Shown piece by piece: positions 44,354 through 53,175 of a stretch of DNA of 55,791 bases. Source of the DNA: Verrucomicrobiia bacterium. Its GTDB lineage: Bacteria; Verrucomicrobiota; Verrucomicrobiia; Verrucomicrobiales; DEV007. Location of the stretch: positions 1 to 55,791 of the forward strand of contig JAUICH010000033.1 of the NCBI GenBank assembly GCA_030427505.1, given 5' to 3'. The notes under the pieces were generated by a model, which ran no database searches, was not told the DNA's origin, and saw only the letters and a list, made by a program, of their open reading frames with translations. Numbering within the stretch: position 1 is the first letter of the stretch; each line of letters opens with the position of its first letter. The position numbers and the translations under genes are program-made.

Positions 44354-45307
44354 TCAAAAGAAGATGGAGATACCGGTGTGGAACTGGACCAAGTCGTCCT
44401 TGTGCTCGCGGGGCGTCAGCACGCTGTTGCCGTCGCGCAGGCCGTCGTTGTTCAGGTGGTAGTACTTCACCCCGGCGTAGAAGGTCCAGAAGCCCATGTT
44501 CTTGGGAATGAAGTCCAGCGGCACGCTGGCTTTCACGCTGCTGCAGAACACCGCCAGGCCGGAGCCGCCCGGGCTGCCGTCGATCTGCTGATAGAAGTCG
44601 TCGTCCACCAGGTTGATGAAGTTCGGGAACTCGAACTTCACTTTCCCAATATTGAAGGAAGGCGCGACCCCCAGGGTGAAGTAGAAGGACTCGCTGGAAC
44701 GGCTCGGGTCGAAGACCACGGTGGATTTGTTTTCCAGTTCCAGCCAGTAGGCCACCCAGGGGTGCAGGGCGAAGGGGCCGAAGAGGTCGCTGTCGTCATA
44801 GGAGAGCTTGATCTCCATGTGCGAGGACGTCGGGTAGGAATCCACCATGCTCTCGAAGCGGGTGAAGTTTGTGTCCAGTTGGAACTTGTCGGCGAACTTG
44901 AAGGTCAGGCCGAAGATGGGGTCCAACTCATTCCAGTTGCCCGGGTCGGCGCCGGATTCCTCGGTGTGGATGGAGTTCCAGATCCCGAGAGTCATGGAGA
45001 CGCTGTTCAGGAAAGCGTCCGGCTCGGAATAGAGATCGACGAACAGCAGCGCCAGCGGCTGGAAGATGACGCCTTCATTCTCCACGTTCAACCCGCGAGG
45101 GGTGATGTAGTGGTCGGAGACATCCAGTTGGAATAATCCGTGCAGCCAGGGAGCCGGATCTTCCGGAATGACGACGGCGTCTTTCCCGGACATCTCAGGC
45201 TCTCCCGCCCGGACGTTCATAGTAGTGGTGGTGGCCAGCGCCGCGAGGCCCGCGACGAGACAGAGAGTTCGGGGGAGAGGAGCAGCGAGTCGATGGAGTG
45301 ATTTCAT
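44354..45307 (-). CDS. outer-membrane porin-like protein, first gene of the biuret-type operon
   Basis: This 317-aa protein has a signal peptide ([22 protein letters not shown], processing near residue 35). The remainder is rich in alternating aromatic strands ([49 protein letters not shown]) and ends ISIFF, typical of a membrane barrel C-terminus. No named family is certain; a small substrate-specific porin is the best reading. It is the first gene behind the sigma-54-type promoter at 45394-45408, so it should pass the nitrogen compound through the outer membrane. ATG 45305-45307 follows a 75-base leader. Confidence 0.78.
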   Translation of the reverse strand: MKSLHRLAAPLPRTLCLVAGLAALATTTTMNVRAGEPEMSGKDAVVIPEDPAPWLHGLFQLDVSDHYITPRGLNVENEGVIFQPLALLFVDLYSEPDAFLNSVSMTLGIWNSIHTEESGADPGNWNELDPIFGLTFKFADKFQLDTNFTRFESMVDSYPTSSHMEIKLSYDDSDLFGPFALHPWVAYWLELENKSTVVFDPSRSSESFYFTLGVAPSFNIGKVKFEFPNFINLVDDDFYQQIDGSPGGSGLAVFCSSVKASVPLDFIPKNMGFWTFYAGVKYYHLNNDGLRDGNSVLTPREHKDDLVQFHTGISIFF

Positions 45308-45393
45308 GTGTCGATTGGCTTGGTATGCGGATACTGAGTTGGCTGTTAGTTGAGTGCCACGGGCCTGTGAACCCGGATTGCCGGACACCAATC

Positions 45394-45408
45394 GCAACCC
45401 GTGTGCCA
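45394..45408 (-). promoter_or_regulatory. sigma-54 (RpoN) -24/-12 promoter
   Basis: On the minus strand the sequence is TGGCAC-ACGGG-TTGC, a perfect match to the core TGGCAC-N5-TTGC with the GG and GC at the required spacing of ten bases. It precedes the porin gene by 86 bases, so transcription should start near 45382 with a leader of about 75 bases. It places the whole porin-hydrolase-permease-hydrolase-cupin operon under an AAA+ activator. Confidence 0.85.
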
Positions 45409-45492
45409 AGCGGGGGTAGGGGTGTTTAAACGCCTGGCTGTCAGGGGGTAAGGGATGGGTGGGCGGTTCCGTGGAGACGGGCCGGAGGTGTA

Positions 45493-45519
45493 GCATCTGT
45501 CGCGGGGTGCGACAGGTGC
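45493..45519. promoter_or_regulatory. 11-bp dyad, candidate upstream activator site
   Basis: GCATCTGTCGC and GCGACAGGTGC form an inverted repeat with one mismatch and a five-base spacer (seven central base pairs perfect). Its centre is about 124 bases upstream of the predicted sigma-54 start, the usual distance for an enhancer bound by an NtrC-family dimer. Binding protein unknown. Confidence 0.6.
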
Positions 45520-45593
45520 GTCAGGTTTCCCGTGGAGCGCGATAGATGAGGTTCTTCTCTAGCGCCTCCTGAGAAACCGCGTAGTATTTCTCC

Positions 45594-45803
45594 ATGAGCC
45601 CCGAAGAGATTCACCGGCGCGCGATGGAATTGCCCGAAAACGAAAGGGCGCGCCTGGCTGCTGAACTGCTCACTTCAATTCCAGCAACTCTCACCGGCCC
45701 CGACGATGGAGTCGAAGAAGCCTGGCGCCGGGACCGGGAACTAGACGAAGATCCTTCCACGGGCCGTACGTGGGATGAGATCAAGCGCGAATTGGGCCGT
45801 TGA
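45594..45803 (+). CDS. putative addiction-module antitoxin (TIGR02574-type), orphan
   Basis: This 69-aa protein starts MSPEEIHRRAMELPENERARLAAELL and ends with EEAWRRDRELDEDPSTGRTWDEIKRELG, the typical pattern of small antitoxins of the TIGR02574/RelB-like group (N-terminal DNA-binding helices, C-terminal toxin-binding segment). A ParE/RelE-type toxin gene would normally follow at once, but the next 199 bases hold no such ORF and the base composition drops to AT-rich soon after. The toxin was probably lost when the adjacent island was inserted. Start ATG at 45594. Confidence 0.75.
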   Translation: MSPEEIHRRAMELPENERARLAAELLTSIPATLTGPDDGVEEAWRRDRELDEDPSTGRTWDEIKRELGR

Positions 45804-46002
45804 CCCCCGATGGAGGGCATCTTTTGTTAGACGGAATCCATCATGCAAAGGAAATAAACAATCTAAGTGGATTCCTCTTCCAAGAGAGGGACCCTCGCAG
45901 GGCGCAAAACAAGATGTCTTCCTAGATTTCTTTGTGTATCTTGAAATTCGAAAATTACCTCTAATCAGGAACTTAAGTCCGCTCAATCATTATCCAAAGA
46001 CA

Positions 46003-46821
46003 ATGAATCCGATTCCCGCAGATTTTGACTTGGCTAGCCAGCAACTCGACAGAAATGAGGTATACGCTCGAGACACATTGGGTATCACCATGGAAAATTG
46101 GGCACGTTTTCGGCATGCGGTGGCGGTGGGTACTCACTCAGAAAATGTTCACCCAACGAGCGGTGGATCCGTGTCTTCAGAGGTGAAATCGATGTATTGC
46201 GATATTGGTCGAAATCACTACGACTACATTTGCAGTTTGGCGGCAGCAAATGAGATTTACACGTCCGGAAACTATGGGCCCACTGCGCCACCCCTTCATC
46301 ATCACCGACTATGTACCGGATTCTATAATAACCTTGGAAGCGCTTTAGATGCTCTATCTAGAATTGTTTATATTATTGCAGTTCCCGACGCACCCACGGC
46401 GGTAAACAACCAAGGGCGCTTGAGGCGCCATCTCACTGATTGGACGCGATGCGGAAGAGAAGGGGGGCAAGTTCTACAAGGGTTCGAACCTATTATGACA
46501 AGCGGTTCGGTAGATGCGATGCGAAACGTTCGAAATCAATTAACTCATGGTTGGATGCCTATTGCGCGAATTGGGCCTTCACATGTTCTTGAGTGGCCCC
46601 AAGAAGTAACTTCTCATAGGGATCTTCCATGGCCTCATGATCCCGATGAAAGGGCTGCGTTGGTACAGACTGTCACGACTTGGGTCGACTGGCCGACTCT
46701 GTTTGGGCAGCACTATTCTGATGTGGAGACCGTAGGTGAGTTGATATTTCAAGAATGCGTCAACCAGATACCAAATTTTGAAACCGCTCATAGGATTGAT
46801 ATTCACTATCCACAGGGATAG
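46003..46821 (+). CDS. HEPN-motif protein, unknown function
   Basis: This 272-aa protein contains RNQLTH (Arg177, His182), an R-x4-H motif with Asn after the Arg, as in many HEPN ribonucleases and HEPN-like proteins. It is preceded by a helical region SVDAMRNV and by a long helical segment LCTGFYNNLGSALDALSRIVYII. No other domain is recognised. The gene is AT-rich compared with its neighbours and its codon use differs, suggesting transfer. A DUF2971 gene follows 128 bases later. Start ATG 46003 is preferred, since upstream codons would overlap the antitoxin gene. A role in defence or RNA cleavage is possible but not shown. Confidence 0.7.
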   Translation: MNPIPADFDLASQQLDRNEVYARDTLGITMENWARFRHAVAVGTHSENVHPTSGGSVSSEVKSMYCDIGRNHYDYICSLAAANEIYTSGNYGPTAPPLHHHRLCTGFYNNLGSALDALSRIVYIIAVPDAPTAVNNQGRLRRHLTDWTRCGREGGQVLQGFEPIMTSGSVDAMRNVRNQLTHGWMPIARIGPSHVLEWPQEVTSHRDLPWPHDPDERAALVQTVTTWVDWPTLFGQHYSDVETVGELIFQECVNQIPNFETAHRIDIHYPQG

Positions 46822-46949
46822 CAATTGGGAGCATGAAATAATTGCGGCCAGTAGTGAAATTTGTAGAAAATAGGATAATAATATTGAGGCTAGTGAGGCG
46901 CTACTAGTAGTGTTTTGGGATTCTTAGAAGTAAGCTTCGAAGAAACAAT

Positions 46950-47798
46950 ATGCCCTACTTTAAGTATGTTACTGCCGATCGAATTGATGTGCTTAGGACT
47001 CTTAAGATCCGTTACACGCAGATTTCAGCACTCAATGATCCTTTTGAAGCTCTGCCTTCAATTGAGAGAGGGGTGTCTCAAAAAGAATACGAGGCTCAAG
47101 TAAGAAAGGAGATACGACGACAAACAAGAAATCTCCCGGGAGCAACTCCGGCGAGCCTGAAAGAGTTTCGAAAGAAGCTCCTTCGAGATGCCATGGATGA
47201 ATTTTCCCGAGAGCGGGGAGAGACTGCTGCAAAAAAATATCAGTCTAGAATTCGAAGTATTACCGACTTTACCCTCGGGTTCCTTTGCTTGAGTAAGACG
47301 CCTTCAAACATTCTGATGTGGTCGCATTATGCAGATTGTCACCGTGGGATGGTGATTGAATTCGATTCTAAGAACGAGTATTTCAATTTTGGAACTGAAG
47401 ATGTTGTCTATAGCGAAAAAAGACCATCAATGATATTGCACGATCAGAATCCGGATACAGAAATTCTTCGGACAAAGAGTGTAGATTGGGCGTATGAAGA
47501 GGAGGTGAGGCGCAACGAGTCACTCAGCCCAAAGTCGGAACAAACCTCCGATGGCGGAAAGTTAATCCTTTCACCGAGAGATGTAGCTGAAGATCCTGAT
47601 CGGATTCATCTTTTCGACCTTCCCAAGAACGTTATAACTGGCGTCATCGTAGGATGGAAATCGAGTCCCGTGTTTCGAAGCGAAGTACAAAATGTTGCAC
47701 TTGCGATTGGGATAAAGTCAACAAAAGTCCGGCAGGCGGTGCCGTCAGAACGAGAATACAGAATGGATATTGTGGATATGGGTGCTCAAGTAGACTGA
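46950..47798 (+). CDS. DUF2971-family protein
   Basis: This 282-aa protein has the DUF2971 hallmarks: KYVTADRIDVLRTLKIRYT at the start, LNDPFEALPS near residue 40, FLCLSKTPSNILMWSHYADCHRGMVIEFD near residue 125, DVVYSEKRPSM near residue 150 and RTKSVDWAYEEEVR near residue 174. The family is widespread and uncharacterised; its conserved Trp-Ser-His-Tyr and Glu-Phe residues look catalytic. It is AT-rich like the HEPN gene upstream and is often found, as I recall, in accessory and defence-rich islands. The stop is followed by 723 bases without an intact gene. Confidence 0.87.
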   Translation: MPYFKYVTADRIDVLRTLKIRYTQISALNDPFEALPSIERGVSQKEYEAQVRKEIRRQTRNLPGATPASLKEFRKKLLRDAMDEFSRERGETAAKKYQSRIRSITDFTLGFLCLSKTPSNILMWSHYADCHRGMVIEFDSKNEYFNFGTEDVVYSEKRPSMILHDQNPDTEILRTKSVDWAYEEEVRRNESLSPKSEQTSDGGKLILSPRDVAEDPDRIHLFDLPKNVITGVIVGWKSSPVFRSEVQNVALAIGIKSTKVRQAVPSEREYRMDIVDMGAQVD

Positions 47799-48521
47799 AA
47801 AGACAATTGTGGCGATGTAGCGTCAGCGCGTAGCTGGTGTCGAGCCACGGAATCTTTGGTAAGAATCACGGATAATAATTTATGTCCCCAGGGAGGCTGG
47901 TATTGCTGGATTTTCACCCGCTAAGACTCTGTGCGAAGTGGATTGGCGAGTGATGAGGAAGAATCACTATTTGCTGAGCTGTTCGTAGTTTCCTGCCTGA
48001 ATTTGGCTCCCGGCAATACAGAATGTCTATCCATCTAGCGGTGGCGATCATGGCGGAGTGATTGGGAAGATGACGAGCGAATACTTTGTTAGCTAGGCTA
48101 GCCCAAAGAAGGAAAGCGGTGGTAGATGCGGTTGCGGTGGACTTTGAGGAGGGGGACGGCTTTGGCGATGTAGCCGCCGGGTCCTCTTCGAGCGCCTTGC
48201 AAAGATCGAGCGGGGAGAAGCCGAATTTATCTCTGGCGCTGAATTGAAGAGATGCTTCGGACGCTAGCGCGCTGTCGGACCTATACCTATTTGCAAGAGT
48301 CTTTTCCAGAATGAAAGGAATCTTGGAAATGAAAATCGGCGGTCCTTGGTACCGAAGGTAGGTAGAGTTGCAGTAGCAAAGTCCGTCAGGCTTTGTTCTC
48401 GCTCGGTGAAGGATTTCAATCTGTTCCCTCAAAGCGACTTGCCGCAAAGAATTTCTCGGTCGGGCGATTCACGAGCAGGCTTTTGGCTAGGTGTCCAAAA
48501 AAAATCTAAGAAAGCGCCGCG
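47799..48521. other. gap with regulator remnant, otherwise no gene
   Basis: These 723 bases contain a short copy of the 3' end of the sigma-54 regulator gene (48102-48180, listed separately). The rest gives only weak short ORFs with unlikely protein composition. A 177-aa minus-strand reading at 47914-48447 crosses the remnant in the wrong frame and is not a real gene. Confidence 0.6.
48098..48180 (-). pseudogene. remnant of the sigma-54 regulator 3' end (Fis-type helix)
   Basis: The 79 bases 48102-48180 match 49032-49110 at all but about seven positions. Read on the minus strand they encode ..AKAVPLLKVHRNRIYHRFPSLG, then a TAG stop at 48098-48100, the same as the end of the regulator encoded at 49028 (LLKVHRSRIYRRFPSLG). 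The rest of the gene is absent. It is a partial duplication left after a rearrangement, and it brackets the small secreted-protein gene at 48522. Confidence 0.8.
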
Positions 48522-49001
48522 ATGAGAGTTAGAACCATTGTGAAAGCGTATTTTCTCTTGCTCCTCTTCTTTACGTCTTCCTTCTGCATGGCAGCCGACA
48601 CGGAGAAAAGTCCGCCGATTTTCTCGCCAAGTGACATTATTAGGAATGGAGAGGGTTTCATGAATGGCCTGAGAAAATTTGTCGTGGAGTTTCAAGTCGG
48701 CTCGATCCAGACGGTTCCGACTAGTTATCCCGACGGTTCCACCCATCAGGTGATTCATTTGATTCCAATGGCGGCGGAGTGCAACGGAGGTTTTTCCGTG
48801 CCGATTGAGCCACCGTTTTTCAAACGGCTGAAGGAGATTGGAATTGAAGATGTCCAAACTCACTTTGTCGGCGCTACCGTAACCTTGGAGGGCTACGTCA
48901 CTGGGACTGCCCTGGAAATCTATGGCTCGCCGGCGGTATGGACCTACCACATGCCGATGAATTCCTTCGACGCTATTCGCTCTGTCAAGCGTCCTCAATA
49001 G
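48522..49001 (+). CDS. small secreted protein, unknown function
   Basis: This 159-aa protein has a clear signal peptide (VKAYFLLLLFFTSSFCMAA, cleaved near residue 25). The mature part, about 135 residues, is mixed alpha/beta with IFSPSDIIRNGEGFMNGLRKFVVEFQVGSIQ and a later VGATVTLEGYVTGTALEIYG that suggests an OB-like or bacterial beta fold. No family is recognised. It lies on the plus strand, convergent with the regulator gene and bracketed by that gene's 3' end and a copy of it, so it probably arrived with a rearrangement. ATG 48522 precedes the signal peptide. Confidence 0.62.
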   Translation: MRVRTIVKAYFLLLLFFTSSFCMAADTEKSPPIFSPSDIIRNGEGFMNGLRKFVVEFQVGSIQTVPTSYPDGSTHQVIHLIPMAAECNGGFSVPIEPPFFKRLKEIGIEDVQTHFVGATVTLEGYVTGTALEIYGSPAVWTYHMPMNSFDAIRSVKRPQ

Positions 49002-49027
49002 CAGAAGAAGCAAGGCAAACGACGGTT

Positions 49028-50632
49028 CTACCCCAAAGAAGGAAAGCGGCGGTAGATGCGGCTGCGGTGGACTTTGAGGAGGCGGGCGGCTTCGGCGACG
49101 TTGCCGCCGGTTTTTTGGAGGGCGCGTTGGATGAGGATCATTTCGGCTTCTTCGAGGGCGAAGGGGAGGTCTTCTCCGGGGTTGTTGGTGGCGCTGGCGC
49201 CGGAGGCGGAGGCGGGAGAGGGAGCGGCGGTGTGGCTGGCGGGTGAGGTGGGGGCGGAAGCCGCTGGGGCGGGGAGTGGAACTGGGGTGGAGGAAGGGGA
49301 GGTGGGGGTGCTGAGGGACGAAGTTAGGGCTGAAGCGGGAGATTGCTGAACGGCGGCGATGGGCAGGTGGAGGAGTTGGAGGTGGCCGGGCTCGATGGGG
49401 TTTCCGGCGCTGAGGATGAGGGCGCGTTCCATGGCGTTTTTGAGTTCGCGGATGTTGCCGGGGAAGGGGTGGCCTTTGAGCAGGGTAAGGGCGTCTTCGC
49501 TGAGGGCGGGGCAGGGGACGCCCATTTCGGTGGCGAAGACGTTGAGAAAGTGGGTGGCGAGGAGGGGGATGTCTTCAGGGCGTTCGCGGAGGGGCGGGGT
49601 CTCCACGGTGTAGCGGGCCAGGCGGAAGAAGAGGTCGGAGCGGAAGCCGCCGGAGGCGATTTTCTCGGGCAGGATGGCGTTGGTGGCGCTGATGACGCGG
49701 ACATCCACATGGCGGCCGTGGGCGGCGCCGACGGGGACGATCTCGCCATCTTCGAGGACGCGGAGCAGCTTGGCCTGGAGGGTGGCGGGCATGTCGCCGA
49801 TTTCGTCGAGGAAGAGGGTGCCGCCGTCGGCTAGCTCGAAGTAGCCTTTGCGGTCGGCGGTGGCGCCGGTGAAGGCGCCTTTGACGTGGCCGAAGAACAT
49901 GGACTCCACAAGAGTCTCGGGAATGGCCACGCAGTTGACGGCAACGAAAGCGCCGTCGGCGCGGGGGCTGTGGTGATGGATGGCGCGGGCGACGAGTTCC
50001 TTGCCGGTGCCGCTTTCCCCGGTGATGAGGACGCTGGTGTTGCCGAAGAGATGGAGCCGCTCGATATCCGCCAGGATGCGGCGGAGGTGGGGGCTTTCGC
50101 CGACGAAGGTGTGGAGGCCCCAGCGCTCCGCCTCCAGGGAGACGAGGGAGGAGAGGCGCTGGTCGGCTTTGTCGCGGGACTGCTCGGCGGCTTTCCGGCG
50201 CTGGACCTCGGCCTCCAGCTCGGTATTGCGCTGCTGGAGATCGCGGGTGAGCTGGCTGAGGCGCAGGTGGGTGCTGACGCGGACGAGCACTTCGGCGTCC
50301 TGGTAGGGCTTGGTAATGTAGTCCACGGCGCCGACGCGGAAGCCTTCCAGGACGCTTTGGGTCTCGTCGCGGCTGGTGATGAAAATTACGGGAATATCCC
50401 GGGTCGCTTCCTCGCGCTTAAGCATTTGGCACACGGAGTAGCCATCGTGACCGGGCATCATGACGTCCAGCATGATGAGATCCGGCCGGGCCCGCTCCGC
50501 GAGGTCCAGGGCGTCTTTTCCGCGGGAGACGGCCAGCACTTCGTGGCCCGCGGGTTCCAGCACCCCGGCCAGCAGGGTGAGACTGGCGGGGGTGTCGTCG
50601 GCGACGAGGATGCGGGCGCGTGCGGAACTCAT
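49028..50632 (-). CDS. sigma-54-dependent response regulator (NtrC family)
   Basis: This 534-aa regulator has a REC domain (residues 1-120) with phospho-acceptor Asp56 in LIMLDVMMPG, a coiled-coil linker (125-165), an AAA+ domain with Walker A GESGTGKE (205-212) and the sigma-54 contact loop GAFTGA (252-257), a long Ala/Pro/Ser/Thr-rich linker (about 425-490), and a Fis-type helix-turn-helix at the C-terminus (about 492-534). It activates sigma-54 promoters such as those at 45394 and 53074. Its start overlaps the upstream kinase gene by four bases (ATGA), so the two are a translationally coupled pair. The linker is unusually long and low in complexity. Confidence 0.93.
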   Translation of the reverse strand: MSSARARILVADDTPASLTLLAGVLEPAGHEVLAVSRGKDALDLAERARPDLIMLDVMMPGHDGYSVCQMLKREEATRDIPVIFITSRDETQSVLEGFRVGAVDYITKPYQDAEVLVRVSTHLRLSQLTRDLQQRNTELEAEVQRRKAAEQSRDKADQRLSSLVSLEAERWGLHTFVGESPHLRRILADIERLHLFGNTSVLITGESGTGKELVARAIHHHSPRADGAFVAVNCVAIPETLVESMFFGHVKGAFTGATADRKGYFELADGGTLFLDEIGDMPATLQAKLLRVLEDGEIVPVGAAHGRHVDVRVISATNAILPEKIASGGFRSDLFFRLARYTVETPPLRERPEDIPLLATHFLNVFATEMGVPCPALSEDALTLLKGHPFPGNIRELKNAMERALILSAGNPIEPGHLQLLHLPIAAVQQSPASALTSSLSTPTSPSSTPVPLPAPAASAPTSPASHTAAPSPASASGASATNNPGEDLPFALEEAEMILIQRALQKTGGNVAEAARLLKVHRSRIYRRFPSLG

Positions 50633-53019
50633 ACGGCCTGAATCTGGGCGACGATGCGCTGGATGGTTTTCATGTCGTAACTGGAGAGGAAGCCCCGGAG
50701 GTGCTGGGCGAGCCGCGCCTCGGTGGGGCCCAGGGCCTTCATCTCTTCCAGGCAGGTTTTCAAAACGGTGGAACTGTGCAGTTCCGCCGCCACACTTAAG
50801 CGGTCCGCCAGATCGGCGGGAAGCACTAACTGAGCGAGATCCAGGGCGCCGGTCTCTACTTCTTCCGGCGGGGCTTCGTATTCGAACTCCACGCCGAGCA
50901 ACTGGTGGAGGCAGTCGTAGATACGTTCGGCGCGGAAAGGCTTGGCCACGAAGTCATCGCAACCCGCCTGAAGGAAGGACTCGCGTTCGTGGGTCAGGGC
51001 GGAGGCGGAGGTGGCGACCACTTTCGGGCCGCCGCAGGCGCTGTCCGCCAGGATCTGACGGGCGGCTTCCATGCCGTCCACCTCGGGGAGGCGCATGTCC
51101 AGGAAGACGACGTCGGGCCGGGACACTTTCACCACCTCCAGGGCCTGGCGGCCATGCTCGGCCAGGACGACATCGCCGCCGATGCGGTTGAGCATGGCGG
51201 CGAGGACTTCGCGATTCTCTCGGATGTCGTCCACCACCAGGGCGCGGACGCGGTGGCCTTCCGCCAGGCGCCGGACCCGGCGGACGGCGGGCCGGTCCGG
51301 GTGACCCTCCGGGAGCCCGGCGGGAAGCTGGAGAGTGAAAGCAAAGCAGGAGCCCTTCCCAGGGGTGGACTCCAGGTCCATGGCGCCGCCCATGATGGTG
51401 ACCTGACGCCGCGCGATGGCCAGGCCCAGCCCGGTGCCGCCCCGCTGGCCCTTGCCCTGCTGAAAGGGATCGAAAATGCTTTCCTGGAGCGCGGGCGGGA
51501 TGCCGATGCCGGTGTCCTCCACCTCGAAGCGCCAGGCGCCCGAGTCCGTTTCCCGCCAGCGCAGGGTGACCAGCCCGCGTTCGGTGAACTTCACCGCGTT
51601 GGAAAGGAGGTTGATGAGGACCTGGCGGACTTTGCCTTCGTCGCCATGGACCATGACGGGCTCCGGCGGCGGGGCGGGTTCGAGGCGGAAGCCCAGGCCT
51701 TTTTCCTCGCAGGGGTGGAGGAAGAGACCGCGGATTTCTTCCACGAGACGCGCGAGGTCGAAGTCAGCGGTTTCCAGTTCCATGCGGCCGGCGTCGATCT
51801 TGGAGAGGTCCAGGATTTCGTCGATGAGGCGGAGGAGGTGTTCGCCGCTGTTCAGGATGGTGGCCACGGCATCGCGATGGAAAGGCGGCATCGCGGTGTC
51901 GCGATCGAGGATCTGCGCGTAGCCCAGAATGGCGTGCAGGGGGGTGCGGATCTCGTGGCTCATGTTGGCGAGGAATTCCGACTTGGCCTGGTTGGCGGCA
52001 TCGGCGGCGGCTTCCGCGTCTTTACGCACGGCGACTTCCGTTTGCAGTTCCGCCGCGCGGGCGGCGCCGCTCCAGAGGTGGCGGGAGAGCAGGAGCGTCA
52101 GGCCCAGCACGGCGGCGAGCGTCAGCCAGGACAGGGCGCGGGCCTGGTGGCTGTCGAACTCCACGGTGGGCTCGAAGAGGAGGGTCCAGTGGCGGCCGGC
52201 CACGTCCACGGTGGCGCGCCACTCCGGCGCCCCATTCTGGCGATTTCCTTCCTGAGTGTAGAGCGTCTCGCCGTCCGCCTGGTCGAGCACGGTGAGGGCC
52301 ACGCCGCTTTCCCTGACGTCGCCCAGCGAGAGGCTGATCAGATCGCCAATGCGGAAGACCGCCGTGGCGAAACCCTGGAGCGCGGCGCGGCGTTGCGCCA
52401 CGGTCTGGGCGGGCTGTTTGTAGAGGGGAAAGAAGACCACGAAGCCCTGCTGCGAGCCCGGTTCCTGGGCCAGCCGGATGGGGGCGGTGGCGCAGGGTTT
52501 TCCGGTGTCCCGCGCTTCCTCCAGGGCCGAGCGGCGGCTGGCTTCGGAGCCCACGTCGTAGCCCAGGGCGGCGAGGTTCCGGGAGAGGCTTTCCAGGAAG
52601 TAAACGGGGTAGTACTCCGGCCGGTCGCCGGCGGGGACCATCGCGCCGCCGTCGCTGGTTTCGGTAAAGGTGAAGCCGGTGAAGCCCTCCTCCCGGGCGC
52701 GGGCCTCCCAGGCGGTGCGCTCGCCGTGGGGCACCAGGGGGTCCCAGGCCAGGGCCTGGAGTTCCGGCTGCCGGGCCAGGGCGTTGTCCACAAAGGCGCG
52801 GAAGGTTTCCCGGGTCACGCCGGGGTGAGCTTCAAACAGGGCCGCCACGGCGTGGAGCACCTCCATGGAGCGGAGAATCTGGGACTGGAAGACCTCCACC
52901 CGGTCGGCGGCGCGGCGGCGCACTTCATCCTGGAGGGAGCGGGCGGCTTCCCTGTGAAAAATGCCCGCGAGCAGGCCGCACAGTCCCAGACCCAGGACAA
53001 GCGTGATGATGGCGGGCAC
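50629..53019 (-). CDS. CHASE-domain hybrid histidine kinase
   Basis: This 796-aa membrane kinase starts at a GTG (53017-53019). Two membrane helices (about residues 3-22 and 295-312) flank a periplasmic CHASE domain ([24 protein letters not shown] near residue 71), which binds small external ligands in other bacteria. The cytoplasmic part has HisKA with His355 ([11 protein letters not shown]), a HATPase domain ([25 protein letters not shown]), and a REC domain (about 593-715) with [14 protein letters not shown] helical tail of about 80 residues ends the protein and may be a degenerate Hpt domain. It should phosphorylate the regulator encoded next, with which it overlaps by four bases. Confidence 0.93.
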   Translation of the reverse strand: MPAIITLVLGLGLCGLLAGIFHREAARSLQDEVRRRAADRVEVFQSQILRSMEVLHAVAALFEAHPGVTRETFRAFVDNALARQPELQALAWDPLVPHGERTAWEARAREEGFTGFTFTETSDGGAMVPAGDRPEYYPVYFLESLSRNLAALGYDVGSEASRRSALEEARDTGKPCATAPIRLAQEPGSQQGFVVFFPLYKQPAQTVAQRRAALQGFATAVFRIGDLISLSLGDVRESGVALTVLDQADGETLYTQEGNRQNGAPEWRATVDVAGRHWTLLFEPTVEFDSHQARALSWLTLAAVLGLTLLLSRHLWSGAARAAELQTEVAVRKDAEAAADAANQAKSEFLANMSHEIRTPLHAILGYAQILDRDTAMPPFHRDAVATILNSGEHLLRLIDEILDLSKIDAGRMELETADFDLARLVEEIRGLFLHPCEEKGLGFRLEPAPPPEPVMVHGDEGKVRQVLINLLSNAVKFTERGLVTLRWRETDSGAWRFEVEDTGIGIPPALQESIFDPFQQGKGQRGGTGLGLAIARRQVTIMGGAMDLESTPGKGSCFAFTLQLPAGLPEGHPDRPAVRRVRRLAEGHRVRALVVDDIRENREVLAAMLNRIGGDVVLAEHGRQALEVVKVSRPDVVFLDMRLPEVDGMEAARQILADSACGGPKVVATSASALTHERESFLQAGCDDFVAKPFRAERIYDCLHQLLGVEFEYEAPPEEVETGALDLAQLVLPADLADRLSVAAELHSSTVLKTCLEEMKALGPTEARLAQHLRGFLSSYDMKTIQRIVAQIQAV

Positions 53020-53073
53020 GGTCGAGGGCGCGCGAGAGCGGGGTCTGGGTAGTATCGCGATAGGTCAGGTTGA

Positions 53074-53088
53074 GCACTCGCTGTGCCA
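53074..53088 (-). promoter_or_regulatory. sigma-54-like -24/-12 promoter of the kinase/regulator operon
   Basis: On the minus strand the sequence is TGGCAC-AGCGA-GTGC, preceded by T. GG and GC have the correct ten-base spacing, and only the first base of the -12 box differs from TTGC. It lies 55 bases before the GTG start of the CHASE kinase, giving a predicted leader of about 43 bases. A palindrome AGTTC-C-GAACT at 53133-53143 lies about 75 bases upstream of the start. It suggests that the operon may activate itself. Confidence 0.65.
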
Positions 53089-53175
53089 AGAACAGGACGT
53101 GCGCCAGTTCTGGGCGGGGGGAGAGAGACGGAAGTTCCGAACTGGGTACGTCAGCTACATGACGGCTCCAGCAAA

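Noticed and set aside
46483-46495. GGTTCGAACC as a possible tRNA T-arm
   Set aside because: It lies in the HEPN coding frame, and no acceptor stem or anticodon arm can be built around it.
47914-48447. 177-aa minus-strand open frame
   Set aside because: It reads the regulator remnant in the wrong frame; the correct frame matches the 3' end of the neighbouring gene and shows it is a fragment.
48429-49013. 194-aa minus-strand open frame
   Set aside because: It overlaps the plus-strand gene at 48522, which has a clean signal peptide; the antisense protein looks random.
50423-50442. TTTGGCACACGGAGTAGC as a third sigma-54 promoter
   Set aside because: The spacing to the GC of the -12 box is off by one, and it lies inside the regulator coding sequence.
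50905-53052. 715-aa plus-strand open frame opposite the CHASE kinase
   Set aside because: The complementary strand encodes a complete kinase with all catalytic motifs; the antisense frame has no recognisable domain.
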